Assembly (NCBI GenBank): GCA_045226255.1
Contig: JBGVCG010000006.1
Span: forward strand, 3,055 to 67,054
DNA length: 64,000 bases
Source of the DNA: UBA1181 sp045226255
Lineage (GTDB): Bacteria; Bacteroidota; Bacteroidia; Bacteroidales; Paludibacteraceae
Direction: 5' to 3'
Part shown: piece by piece, positions 16,156 to 24,616 of the stretch
How positions within the stretch are numbered: the stretch's first letter is position 1
How the letters are laid out: every line of letters starts with the position of its first letter
Program-made: the position numbers and the translations under genes
The notes under the pieces: model-generated
What the model saw: the letters and a program-made list of their open reading frames with translations, nothing else
What the model was told of the DNA's origin: nothing
Databases searched by the model: none

Positions 16156-17718
16156 TTATTGGGCGATCAACTGCAAGTCGGTCGTACGGTAGTTCTCGTT
16201 GGATTCTTTGACACCATCAGCGATGGCGTGCTTCGGACCGTTACCGACTACTACGAATCTGTTGCGGTTGATTTTATATTCGCTGGTGAGGTAATCCACA
16301 ACGGCTTGCGCTCTCTTTCTGGAGAGTTCCACGTTGTTGTTGTAGTTTCCTGTAGCGTCTGTGTTTCCCTCGATACGGATACGAGTGTTCGCATAGCTCT
16401 GCACGATGTCCACGAATTCTCTGTCGATGATGGCGCGTGCCTCATTGTCGAGGGTGAATCCGTTGACAGGGAAGTTGATGGTCACCTTTTTGTTGGAGAA
16501 TGCCTTGACGGTGTCCTCTTTCACTGTAGGTGCCTCGAACTCCTTCTCGGCTGTTCCTGCTGCCTTCTTTTGCTCAGGGGACAGTCCGTTTTTCTCGTTG
16601 ACCATCTCCACGATATCCGTGTAAGCTACCTTTGACCAAGGCAATACAGACTTGCAAAGGCCAAGACCGGAGTATATGCGTGACATCTTGGAATAGATGC
16701 GCTCACCTGTCATGCCGGAGTAGTCCGTGTTGAGTCCCATCCAGTTCATTTCGTCTTCCAGAGAAGCATAGTTGATGGTTGAACTTGATGCGAGGGCGAA
16801 ATCTACGTCTGTCTCAAATTCTTTCGCGAACATTTGTGCTGCCTCGTTGAAGGAGTTCTTGTTTTGGGAAACTTCCGCATTGGCGGCTAAGATAGCCTCC
16901 ACGATTTTTGCGGCTAAGTTCTTGTTCTTTTCCAACCATTCTTTCTTGGCGATGAGACCATCGGATACGAGCATATTGGATTGTGCGGTTGAGGTAAGCA
17001 GGTGTGCTCCCTTGAAGGCGTTGATACAATCCACATCGTCCGGGCTCCATACGGCGGCGCAATCCACTTGCTTAGCCTTGAACGCTTGTGCGGCGTCGAT
17101 ACCGGAGGATACTTTGACAGGCACGATGTCGTCCATCGTCAGACTCGAGGTCTCGAGAGCGTTGATGAGCAACGTGTGGGAGGCGGTACCCTCCGCATAG
17201 GCTACCCTTTTGCCCTTCAAGTCGCTGATTTGGTTCACTGCGGCGTTGGCGACGAGTGCGTCAGCTCCTGCGCTGAAGTTCAGCAACATAAAGTACTTCA
17301 TGTCCGTCATGGTTCCGCTTGAACTCATCTCCACTGGGAGTGCGTCCAATGTGCAGTACTCGATTTGAGCCTCGTTGTTCTTCAATGCGGCGCGTGCTGC
17401 GTCGAAATCATCCATGACAACGATCTTCAGTTTCAATCCGTACTTCTTGGCGAAGTAGGAGTCGTCCGCTGGTTCGAGTCCACCATTTCCCCATACGATA
17501 GGGGAGAAGCCGGTGTAAGGGTTAACGACTAATGTCGCATCATACTTCTTCTTCGTCAAAGAACCCAATGAAGGTCCGCCTGTTTGTCCCCCTCCGTTGT
17601 TGTTGCCTGTGCAACTGCTGAGGATGCCCGTGAAATACAGGATAGCACAAATGATTGCGGCGATGATGCCGAGGATGGTAAATCTTCCTAAGAAAGTAAG
17701 TCTGCTAAAAAAACTCAT
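16156..17718 (-). CDS. Solute-binding protein fused to OmpA-like peptidoglycan-binding domain
   Basis: 520 residues. A hydrophobic segment (14-34) ends in LSSC with Cys36, so it may be a lipoprotein or a membrane-anchored protein. A Gly/Asn-rich linker leads to an NMT1/SsuA-like binding domain (about 55-340; ATLVVNPYTGFSPIVWG, AYAEGTASHTLL, DCAAVWSPDDVD). The C-terminus (about 405-515) is an OmpA-family domain: VTINFPVNGFTLDNEA, RIEGNTDATGNYNNN, ELSRKRAQAV, with the Asp and Arg that bind diaminopimelate in peptidoglycan. The binding protein is thus tied to the cell wall and would present its ligand to the permease encoded next. The gene lies 36 bases after the membrane coiled-coil gene. Ligand unknown. 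Confidence 0.85.
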   Translation of the reverse strand: MSFFSRLTFLGRFTILGIIAAIICAILYFTGILSSCTGNNNGGGQTGGPSLGSLTKKKYDATLVVNPYTGFSPIVWGNGGLEPADDSYFAKKYGLKLKIVVMDDFDAARAALKNNEAQIEYCTLDALPVEMSSSGTMTDMKYFMLLNFSAGADALVANAAVNQISDLKGKRVAYAEGTASHTLLINALETSSLTMDDIVPVKVSSGIDAAQAFKAKQVDCAAVWSPDDVDCINAFKGAHLLTSTAQSNMLVSDGLIAKKEWLEKNKNLAAKIVEAILAANAEVSQNKNSFNEAAQMFAKEFETDVDFALASSSTINYASLEDEMNWMGLNTDYSGMTGERIYSKMSRIYSGLGLCKSVLPWSKVAYTDIVEMVNEKNGLSPEQKKAAGTAEKEFEAPTVKEDTVKAFSNKKVTINFPVNGFTLDNEARAIIDREFVDIVQSYANTRIRIEGNTDATGNYNNNVELSRKRAQAVVDYLTSEYKINRNRFVVVGNGPKHAIADGVKESNENYRTTDLQLIAQ

Positions 17719-17754
17719 AATTATTCTGTTGTTTAGTTATTGTTCCTTTGATAG

Positions 17755-18807
17755 TTAACACCATTTGTTGATTTCCACCTTTTCTTTCTCCTTTACGGTG
17801 CCGAAACTGTTGTTGTCGATTTTCGATTCTTCGGTGAAAGAAGAGAAGGAGTCCTTTTGACCATATTTTTTGAGGATTTCCTCCACGCGGTCTTCGTTGA
17901 CAGCCGATTCGAGGTTGTAGTTCTCCAATACGCCGTCGGAGTCGTTGATGAAGCCTTCCATCTCAGCCACGCTGGAGTTGATGGTGTTCGTGATATGCTC
18001 GATGGCCATCTCCTCTTCGAGGCTTTGGGAGTCGCCGCGCATGATGCTGGAGATAGTCTTCAAAGCGCTGCGTTGCTCTTTGGCTGACTCATAAGCATCT
18101 TTCGTTCTTTTCAGTTCAAGGGATGAGCGTTCTACCTTCGCCTCCGCAATGGTTTCGAGACGTTCCATCACCTCTTGGTATTTCTTAGAGGTCTCGATGC
18201 GCTTCTTTTGGCTCTCGATGATGCTGTCCAATTGGGCAATGTCGTTGCTGAGGTTGCTGATGCTCATCTGGATCTTCAGTTTTTCGTTGGATGTCAGGCC
18301 ATTGCTGCCAGCCAATTGCTCCTTGCGTTTCTTCAGCTTGCGGATGTTATCCTCTTGTTGTGATTGGTAAGAGTCCAACTTGCTGTTCATGCTGACGAGA
18401 ATCGTACGCAGTTTGGTGACGTTTTCGTGTACGGTGTTCAACTTGTCCTTCATCTTACGGATGGAGTTCTCGAGGATGGAGATTGGGTCGATTTTCACGA
18501 ACATTCCAACGATTTTGCGGTTGATGTGGAGCCAGAAAAGCGAGATCCACTTCCATGTGTTCTTGTTGAACAATACCGCCAATATGCCCACGATGGCTAC
18601 GATCTCCAGGATGAGGACGAGTGTGTTGGCCGCAGCTGCCACCAAGAACGGCAATGCCTTCGTGAAGAGGTATCCCAAGCCTAGCGCTGCGCCTACCGCT
18701 GTGATTTTAGCGAATGTCCCACCCGGACGTTTGAACATTTCTTTGAGTGACACAGGTGTGCTGTTCTGATCACCTGTGTTGTTTGAACCGAATAAATTGC
18801 TATCCAT
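17755..18807 (-). CDS. Membrane-anchored coiled-coil protein of the ABC/OmpA operon
   Basis: A 350-residue protein I cannot assign to a named family. The N-terminus contains SLKEMFKRP (20-28), similar to the start of the neighbouring 253-residue protein and of the permease. Two hydrophobic segments follow (about 34-82: GAALGLGYLFTKALPFLVAA, NTLVLILEIVAIVGILAVLF). Residues ~112-275 are strongly heptad-like (KLNTVHENVTKLRTILVSMN, IIESQKKRIETSKKYQEVME), recalling PspA-type scaffolding rods. It lies between the 253-residue protein gene and the binding-protein gene. It is probably a structural partner of the transporter, by context only. Confidence 0.75.
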   Translation of the reverse strand: MDSNLFGSNNTGDQNSTPVSLKEMFKRPGGTFAKITAVGAALGLGYLFTKALPFLVAAAANTLVLILEIVAIVGILAVLFNKNTWKWISLFWLHINRKIVGMFVKIDPISILENSIRKMKDKLNTVHENVTKLRTILVSMNSKLDSYQSQQEDNIRKLKKRKEQLAGSNGLTSNEKLKIQMSISNLSNDIAQLDSIIESQKKRIETSKKYQEVMERLETIAEAKVERSSLELKRTKDAYESAKEQRSALKTISSIMRGDSQSLEEEMAIEHITNTINSSVAEMEGFINDSDGVLENYNLESAVNEDRVEEILKKYGQKDSFSSFTEESKIDNNSFGTVKEKEKVEINKWC

Positions 18808-18846
18808 CTTAGTTATTTTGTTTTTATATTATTTTATGATTGATGA

Positions 18847-19608
18847 TTACTGTTCCACATTGATGGCTGACATCTCTTCCTTGTCGGTCATGAGGTCGCA
18901 GATGACGCTGTTGGCGGAGTTGATGAAGACCTGCTCGTCATGGGCGATCTCCTTCGTGCTGGCTGTGATTTCAGCCTTGAGCTTCTCTATATCGTTGGTC
19001 AACTCCTTGTTCCTCTTTTGCATCTCCTCGAGTTGCTTTAGGATCCGTTCGTTCTCTTTGACCATGTCGTCCAGCGTCTTTTGCTTTGCGCCGATGGTCT
19101 GTTTGCGCTTGGTCGCATATTGGTTGCGTCCGCTTTCAATCTCCTCGTTGATGTAACGGATGTAGGTGTCGATCGATTGCAGCAACTTTTCCTTCGTGAA
19201 GTCCGGGTATTGCGCCTTCAACATTTTGAAAGCCGCCTCGTACCTTTTCTCCTGCGTCAATCCCATGGATTCGAGAGAGGCTGAATAACTCTTCAACTCC
19301 AGCATGTCTGGACCCGGGAGGTTCCTTTTGATCAAGGTCTCCCACAATCTCTTCTTCTTCACGTTGTTCACCTCCGTGATGGAAGAGTTCTCTCCCTCCT
19401 GTTCCGGCTCCGGGTGCGAATGATGGATGATGTTGTCCATGTTTATTTGCTCTGTTGGAGCGGACGGCTCAGGTTCGGGTTGAGGACGGTTGTATTCCGT
19501 TTTCTCCTTGCGCGGACCATTCGTGTTTGGGTCGCCGACAGGCCGGTTGTTGTTCTCCTGCTTTCTAGGATTGTTCTCCGGCCTTATGAATAGGTCTTTC
19601 AGACTCAT
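18847..19608 (-). CDS. Soluble Pro-rich/coiled-coil protein, first gene of the ABC/OmpA operon
   Basis: 253 residues, no signal peptide and no membrane span. It begins MSLKDLFIRP, then a Pro/Asn/Glu-rich disordered region (11-75) holding INMDNIIHHSHPEPE (55-69), which matches the repeated motif in the ATPase tail. A globular middle (about 85-160, with PGPDMLELKSYSASLESMG) is followed by a long coiled coil (160-235, KENERILKQLEEMQKRNKEL). No family recognised. The shared motifs suggest that it and the ATPase bind a common partner. It is the promoter-proximal gene, with a TATCTTTG box about 105 bases upstream. Confidence 0.75.
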   Translation of the reverse strand: MSLKDLFIRPENNPRKQENNNRPVGDPNTNGPRKEKTEYNRPQPEPEPSAPTEQINMDNIIHHSHPEPEQEGENSSITEVNNVKKKRLWETLIKRNLPGPDMLELKSYSASLESMGLTQEKRYEAAFKMLKAQYPDFTKEKLLQSIDTYIRYINEEIESGRNQYATKRKQTIGAKQKTLDDMVKENERILKQLEEMQKRNKELTNDIEKLKAEITASTKEIAHDEQVFINSANSVICDLMTDKEEMSAINVEQ

Positions 19609-19712
19609 AATCGTATCGTTTTATAATTTTTATTTTCTCTAATTTAACCTTTTTTGCTCAGATAATCAAGAGTGAAATGCTTAAAAATTCTTAATCATCG
19701 GGGTTGTATGGG

Positions 19713-19720
19713 CAAAGATA
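19713..19720 (-). promoter_or_regulatory. -7 box for the ABC/OmpA operon
   Basis: CAAAGATA on + reads TATCTTTG on -, an exact TAnnTTTG match, giving a leader of about 100 bases before the ATG at 19608. The -33 position lacks a clear TTTG. Confidence 0.55.
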
Positions 19721-19945
19721 ATCAATATTTATGTTTTATTAAGGATTTGAAATGTAAAATATGTATGATTTTCACGGAAATCTTCAAAATAAGAACTTAC
19801 TGTAAGTGATTCAATTGTGGAATTTATGGAAAAAATGAGTACCTTCGCATCCGTATCCGCCCACATGATGTCGATGATAGTGCATGAGAAATGGATTGGT
19901 GAGGATGTGGAAGGAACACTACATGAGTTTTTGTGTAGTCATAAA

Positions 19946-19953
19946 TATATTTG
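19946..19953 (+). promoter_or_regulatory. -7 box for the FkbH/ACP/MBOAT/SGNH operon
   Basis: TATATTTG matches TAnnTTTG and predicts a start near 19960, about 41 bases before the ATG at 20001. A second, less perfect box, TACCTTCG at 19840-19847 with ATTG 22 bases upstream, could serve a longer leader. Confidence 0.5.
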
Positions 19954-20000
19954 TGGCAGGTCCGGACATGGAGGATCTGTTGGAACCAAAAGATGTTGTG

Positions 20001-21740
20001 ATGTTTCAATTTAAGGAGCTGAAAAAAAATTTAAAACGAGACGTGGCAGGACTCCCTACGGTTAAGGTTTCATTGGTGGGTGATACTGCTACCCAGTTTC
20101 TTGCCATTGCGTTGAAGGGCATGGGCGTGGAGCGTGGTTATAACATCGACCTCTTTGAGGCGGAGTATAATCAGGTGGAACGTCAGTTCCTGGACCCGAC
20201 CAGCACCCTATATGAATTTAATGCGGATATCATTGTGCTGTTTCAAAGCACCCATAAGTTAGGCGAACACCATAGCGCACTGACGCAGGAACAACAGTTG
20301 AACTTGGCCGACGATAGGATTGGTTTCCTCTCTTCCATATGCGAGAATCCAGCATTGTCCGACAAGAAGATTATCTATTTCAACTATCCTGAAATTGAGG
20401 ATACCGTCTTTGGCAGTTATGCCAACAAGGTCCCTTCCTCACTGTCGTATCAGGTTCGCAAACTCAATTTCGAGTTGATGAATCTTTCCCAACAGTACCC
20501 TAATCTTTTCATATGCGACATAGCGGGTCTCCAGAATAAACTGGGTAGGGACGTGATGTTCTCCCCTAATGTCTACGTGAGCACGGAAATGGTGCTGAGC
20601 GTGGAGGCTGTCCCTTATGTGGCTAGTCGAGTGATGGATATTGTCTGTGCCATCAAAGGTCAGTTCAAGAAGTGCCTGATCCTCGATCTTGACAATACGG
20701 TTTGGGGAGGCGTGATCGGTGATGACGGACTGGAGGGTATCCAACTGGGACATGGTTTGGGCATCGGCAAGGCATTTACTGAGTTCCAGATGTGGGTGAA
20801 GAAACTGAAACAGCGCGGCATTATCATCTGTGTGGCTTCCAAGAACAACGAGGAGACGGCTAAAGAGCCTTTCGAGAAACACCCAGATATGGTGCTAAGG
20901 CTGGAGGATATCGCTGTCTTCCAGGCTAATTGGGAAACCAAGGTGGATAATATCCGCACCATCCAAAGCATCCTGAATATTGCTTTCGACTCGATGGTGT
21001 TCCTGGATGACAATCCTTTTGAACGTAATATAGTGCGGGAAAACATTCCTGGCATTACTGTGCCAGACTTGCCGGAAGACCCCGGAGAGTATCTGGAATA
21101 CCTCTATGGACTGAATCTGTTCGAGACCGCTAGCTACAGCTCTGCGGATAAAGATCGTACTAGTCAGTATCAAGTTGAGGCTAAGCGTGTCTCGCTTTCT
21201 AAGACATTCACTAATGAGGCTGACTTCCTGAAGTCGCTGAATATGGTCTCGACGGTTAGTGGCTTCACTAAGTTTAATATCCCTCGTGTGGCCCAGCTTT
21301 CGCAACGTAGCAATCAGTTCAACCTTAGAACCATTCGCTATACGGAGGCGGATGTCGCCGCTATGGCGGAGGATCCTGAGGTGATCGATCTTAGCTTCAC
21401 GTTGGAGGATAAGTTCGGTGATAATGGCTTAGTCGCTGTTGTCATTATGAAAAAACAGGATGCTGATACTCTTTTCGTCGACACATGGTTCATGAGTTGC
21501 CGTGTCCTGAAGCGCGGCATGGAGAATTTCACCCTCAACACGATGGTGGAGCGGGCTAAGGCGGCTGGATATAAACGGATTATCGGTGAGTACTTGCCTA
21601 CGCCAAAAAATAAGATGGTGGAGCCTCATTATACGGGACTTGGCTTCACGAAGGTGGAGGGCTCGGCATCCGCTCGATATGAACTGCTCTTGGATACGTA
21701 TCAGCAGAGAGAATGTTATATAGATACAAAAACAATTTAA
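20001..21740 (+). CDS. FkbH-like HAD-IIIC family protein
   Basis: Homologue of FkbH, which moves the three-carbon unit of 1,3-bisphosphoglycerate onto an acyl carrier protein as glyceryl-ACP, with loss of phosphate. Order: an N-terminal SGNH-like part (VKVSLVGDTATQF, Thr in place of the usual Ser), the HAD domain with DLDNTVWGG (229-235 for the catalytic DxDxTxW) and FLDDNPFERN, then a GNAT-like C-terminal part (VEPHYTGLGFTKVEG). I chose the ATG at 20001 (579 residues) because MFQFKELKKNLKRD fits the family start and a -7 box precedes it. In-frame ATGs at 19968 and 19884 are alternatives. The next gene, 13 bases on, encodes an ACP, the expected acceptor. Confidence 0.85.
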   Translation: MFQFKELKKNLKRDVAGLPTVKVSLVGDTATQFLAIALKGMGVERGYNIDLFEAEYNQVERQFLDPTSTLYEFNADIIVLFQSTHKLGEHHSALTQEQQLNLADDRIGFLSSICENPALSDKKIIYFNYPEIEDTVFGSYANKVPSSLSYQVRKLNFELMNLSQQYPNLFICDIAGLQNKLGRDVMFSPNVYVSTEMVLSVEAVPYVASRVMDIVCAIKGQFKKCLILDLDNTVWGGVIGDDGLEGIQLGHGLGIGKAFTEFQMWVKKLKQRGIIICVASKNNEETAKEPFEKHPDMVLRLEDIAVFQANWETKVDNIRTIQSILNIAFDSMVFLDDNPFERNIVRENIPGITVPDLPEDPGEYLEYLYGLNLFETASYSSADKDRTSQYQVEAKRVSLSKTFTNEADFLKSLNMVSTVSGFTKFNIPRVAQLSQRSNQFNLRTIRYTEADVAAMAEDPEVIDLSFTLEDKFGDNGLVAVVIMKKQDADTLFVDTWFMSCRVLKRGMENFTLNTMVERAKAAGYKRIIGEYLPTPKNKMVEPHYTGLGFTKVEGSASARYELLLDTYQQRECYIDTKTI

Positions 21741-21753
21741 ATAGAATACGTAA

Positions 21754-21999
21754 ATGGAAAGAAATGCGATTTTTGAGAAGTTGAACGAGATCTTTGAGGA
21801 TGTGTTGGATCTGGATGAAAGCCCCAATCTGACGGAAGAGACTTCCGCTAATGATATTGAGGAGTGGGATTCTTTGAGCCATATCCAACTTATCGTGGCT
21901 ATCGAGAAGGAATTCAAGCTGAAGTTCACTTCCCTCGAAATCATGAAGTGGAATAACGTGGGGGAAATGGTCGATTCCATAGAACAGAAACTTGGATAG
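21754..21999 (+). CDS. Acyl carrier protein
   Basis: An 81-residue acidic carrier protein. The phosphopantetheine attachment site is Ser40 in [11 protein letters not shown]. The helical pattern ([15 protein letters not shown] ... [14 protein letters not shown]) is that of ACP/DltC-type proteins. It lies between the FkbH-like gene and the MBOAT gene with gaps of 13 and 3 bases, which argues that it is dedicated to this cassette and not to fatty acid synthesis. Confidence 0.92.
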   Translation: MERNAIFEKLNEIFEDVLDLDESPNLTEETSANDIEEWDSLSHIQLIVAIEKEFKLKFTSLEIMKWNNVGEMVDSIEQKLG

Positions 22000-22002
22000 G
22001 AA

Positions 22003-23454
22003 ATGGTTGTAAATTCCATTAATTTCTGGTTGTTCTTTGCAGCTGCGATAATCCCTTATTTTACCCTTTTCAGGAATAATTCGAAGCTGCAGAATCTATG
22101 GTTGTTCCTGGCCAGCTATTTTTTTTATGGGTGGGTTGACTGGAAAATGATTCCGCTGTTGTTAGTCGTGACAGCTGTGTTTTATTTTCTGGGACTATTC
22201 ATTAAGGCAAACAATCAAGATAATCCGAAGCGGGCTTCTCTCCTCACTACGGCGGGGGTGGTCCTCGGTGTGGGTATGTTGGCCTATTTCAAGTATTTGG
22301 GTTTCTTCGTGCAGGAGTTCGCCTCTTTGTTCGAATCGTTTGGCCTGAAGACTAATTTGAGCACTTTCAATATCATCATGCCGCTTGGCATCAGTTTCTT
22401 TACTTTCAAACTGATGAGTTATGTGATAGAGGTGCATCGCGAGAATATCGAGCCCACTAAGGATTTTATCCAGTTCGGCACGTATGTCGCATTCTTCCCC
22501 ACCATCCTCTCTGGCCCGATTGATAGGCCTACAGGCTTTTTGCCTCAGTTGTCCACCTCCCGAAAATTTGACGAGCATGAGACATCCGAAGGATTGAAGA
22601 TGGTGCTGTGGGGTATGTTTTTAAAGATGTGCATAGCCGACAGGATATCTCCATGGACGGATGCGGTGTTCGGCAACTATGAGCACCATAATGCGACCTC
22701 CATAATCGTTGCGGCCATCCTTTACCTGATCCAGATGTATGCCGACTTCTGTGGCTACTCGGATATGGCTATCGGAACGAGTCGGATAATGGGCTTGAAG
22801 GTGGTTCCTAACTTCAACAGACCTTTCTTCGCCCAGAATGTTGCGGAGTATTGGCGCAGATGGCACATGAGTTTGACCACATGGATCACAGACTATGTCT
22901 TTATGCCTCTCAATGTCGCTTGGCGTGATTGGGGGAAGACTGGACTCTATTTGGCGACTGTTGTGAACCTTGTTGTGATCGGCATTTGGCATGGCGCCAA
23001 CTGGACGTATGCCTTGTTCGGCTTGTATCATGGTCTTTTGCTCGTCATAACCATGATAGTTGAGAAGCGAAGGAAGAAACTAGAAAAACAGTATGACCTG
23101 AAAAAAAACGAGGCCTACAAATGGTCCCGTAGAGCATTGACATTCTGTCTGTTCGCAGTGGGCGCTGTTCTTTTCAGGGCAAGTAGCGTGTCTGACTTCT
23201 TTGGAACGCTGGCGCAGATTCCTAAAGGGTTCGGACCGATGTTCACTGGCGGGTTCTTCGCTATTCTGACGTATTCGATACCTGCTATCTTTGTGATGTT
23301 CTTCAGGGAATGGGGGCAGGAGTATAACCGTGACATCCATTTCTTCCACTCGAAACATGTTTGGGTACGTGTTGTTAGCATCGCATTGATGATCTGTTAT
23401 ATTATCTATGCAGGTGAATTAGATGGTCATTCTTTCATTTATTTCAAATTCTGA
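22003..23454 (+). CDS. MBOAT family O-acyltransferase
   Basis: A 483-residue protein with about ten membrane spans. It has the MBOAT hallmarks YADFCGYSDMAIG, YWRRWHMSLTTW and IGIWHGANW, where His330 is the catalytic histidine, and PLGISFFTF near the middle. Such DltB/AlgI-like enzymes pass acyl groups from a cytosolic carrier to a polymer outside the membrane. The gene follows the ACP by 3 bases, and its stop overlaps the next ATG (TGATG), so translation is coupled. The FkbH-like gene suggests the acyl donor could be a glyceryl-type ACP; the acceptor polymer is unknown. Confidence 0.93.
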   Translation: MVVNSINFWLFFAAAIIPYFTLFRNNSKLQNLWLFLASYFFYGWVDWKMIPLLLVVTAVFYFLGLFIKANNQDNPKRASLLTTAGVVLGVGMLAYFKYLGFFVQEFASLFESFGLKTNLSTFNIIMPLGISFFTFKLMSYVIEVHRENIEPTKDFIQFGTYVAFFPTILSGPIDRPTGFLPQLSTSRKFDEHETSEGLKMVLWGMFLKMCIADRISPWTDAVFGNYEHHNATSIIVAAILYLIQMYADFCGYSDMAIGTSRIMGLKVVPNFNRPFFAQNVAEYWRRWHMSLTTWITDYVFMPLNVAWRDWGKTGLYLATVVNLVVIGIWHGANWTYALFGLYHGLLLVITMIVEKRRKKLEKQYDLKKNEAYKWSRRALTFCLFAVGAVLFRASSVSDFFGTLAQIPKGFGPMFTGGFFAILTYSIPAIFVMFFREWGQEYNRDIHFFHSKHVWVRVVSIALMICYIIYAGELDGHSFIYFKF

Positions 23455-24356
23455 TGAGGCAATTTGTGTATAAAGGTTTAGCGGTTCTTGCGCTGGTCGT
23501 TTTGATAGACCTTGCAGTCGGGGTGATTTCAGATCGGGTGTTTACCTCTCTCCCTGACAAGAACTCCATGATAGCTACCATTCAGCAGTCTTTGTTCAAT
23601 AAGACGGCGGATTTGCTGGTTCTTGGACCTTCCACGGCCAATCATCATTATGATGCGCAGCTTATGACGGATTCCCTTGGAATGGATGTCTATAACGCTG
23701 GTCTTGATGGAAGGGATATGATTTATTTCGGTGTGGTGTTGCAGTCTTATTTTGACAGATGTGGGGTGAAGATGGTTATCCTGGATGTGGGACCGACTCA
23801 ATTGGATGGCTCCTGGCTGGCGATGATCAACGATACCAAACCCTACTATGGTATAAGCAAACAAGTTACTGAGTATTACGATAATGAGACGGATTGGCAA
23901 CAACGGCTGAAATTGTTTAGTTCTCTTTATCGGTATAATAAAACCTTGAGTTATTGGATCCGGGTGCAGATAGATCCTGTGAATGACACGAAGGGGTATG
24001 TTCCTCTGGAGAGGGTGTTGGATACGCTGGAACTGTCGGAAACCAATGAGTTCACGGTGGATTCGACGGAGTACCGCTATTTTGTGAATATCGTCGATAT
24101 GTGCAAAAAGAATAACGCAACTCTTGTCGTGGTTCAGTCTCCTTCCGCCGATCGCAATTTGGCGTTTGAGAATTGGGTCGCCTCTTTTTGCGAGAAGAAT
24201 CATATCGTATGTATTCAGGAGATTGCCAATGAGGAATATTACAAGCATCCGGAATGGTTCCAGGATGGTGCGCATCTGAATTCTGCGGGAGCTTGTGTGT
24301 TTTCTCGTAAAATAGTAAACGCGTTGAAGCAAAATACTACGATTTTCCCGAATTAG
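23454..24356 (+). CDS. Membrane-anchored SGNH-like/DltD-like protein
   Basis: 300 residues. One N-terminal hydrophobic anchor (about 7-27) is followed by an extracytoplasmic domain with the nucleophile-type motif LVLGPSTANHHY (Ser60) and the C-terminal DGAHLNSAG that supplies Asp and His. This is the SGNH/GDSL-like fold seen in DltD and in AlgJ/AlgX-type partners of MBOAT enzymes. It overlaps the MBOAT stop codon by 1 base. By analogy it would finish or proofread acyl transfer on the periplasmic side. Confidence 0.8.
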   Translation: MRQFVYKGLAVLALVVLIDLAVGVISDRVFTSLPDKNSMIATIQQSLFNKTADLLVLGPSTANHHYDAQLMTDSLGMDVYNAGLDGRDMIYFGVVLQSYFDRCGVKMVILDVGPTQLDGSWLAMINDTKPYYGISKQVTEYYDNETDWQQRLKLFSSLYRYNKTLSYWIRVQIDPVNDTKGYVPLERVLDTLELSETNEFTVDSTEYRYFVNIVDMCKKNNATLVVVQSPSADRNLAFENWVASFCEKNHIVCIQEIANEEYYKHPEWFQDGAHLNSAGACVFSRKIVNALKQNTTIFPN

Positions 24357-24616
24357 TGTTCCTGCTGGACATAAACAGATGGGTTGCGCCGTGCAGGTGT
24401 GTATGTTTTTCATCGCAGGTGGACCCTTGATGGTCGGGGAAGACCGATTTTGGTGTCGTATGATCGCGATGTACCGCTAATGTTGAAAAAAATATGTAGG
24501 TGGATTCGTTTTTTTTGCTTTCATTTGCAATAAATTTGCGAAAGTGTTGTTATGTCATTGAATGCTTGTCATAAATGAGCACACTTTGGGAAAATGTAAT
24601 TAGATATTTATATCAA
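24357..24616 (+). promoter_or_regulatory. porV upstream region with -7 box
   Basis: No gene is seen in this stretch. TAAATTTG at 24531-24538 matches the -7 consensus; the -33 area is T-rich (ending in TTTG at 24514-24517, only 13 bases away). Transcription would start near 24545, leaving about 72 bases of leader before the porV ATG. Confidence 0.5.
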
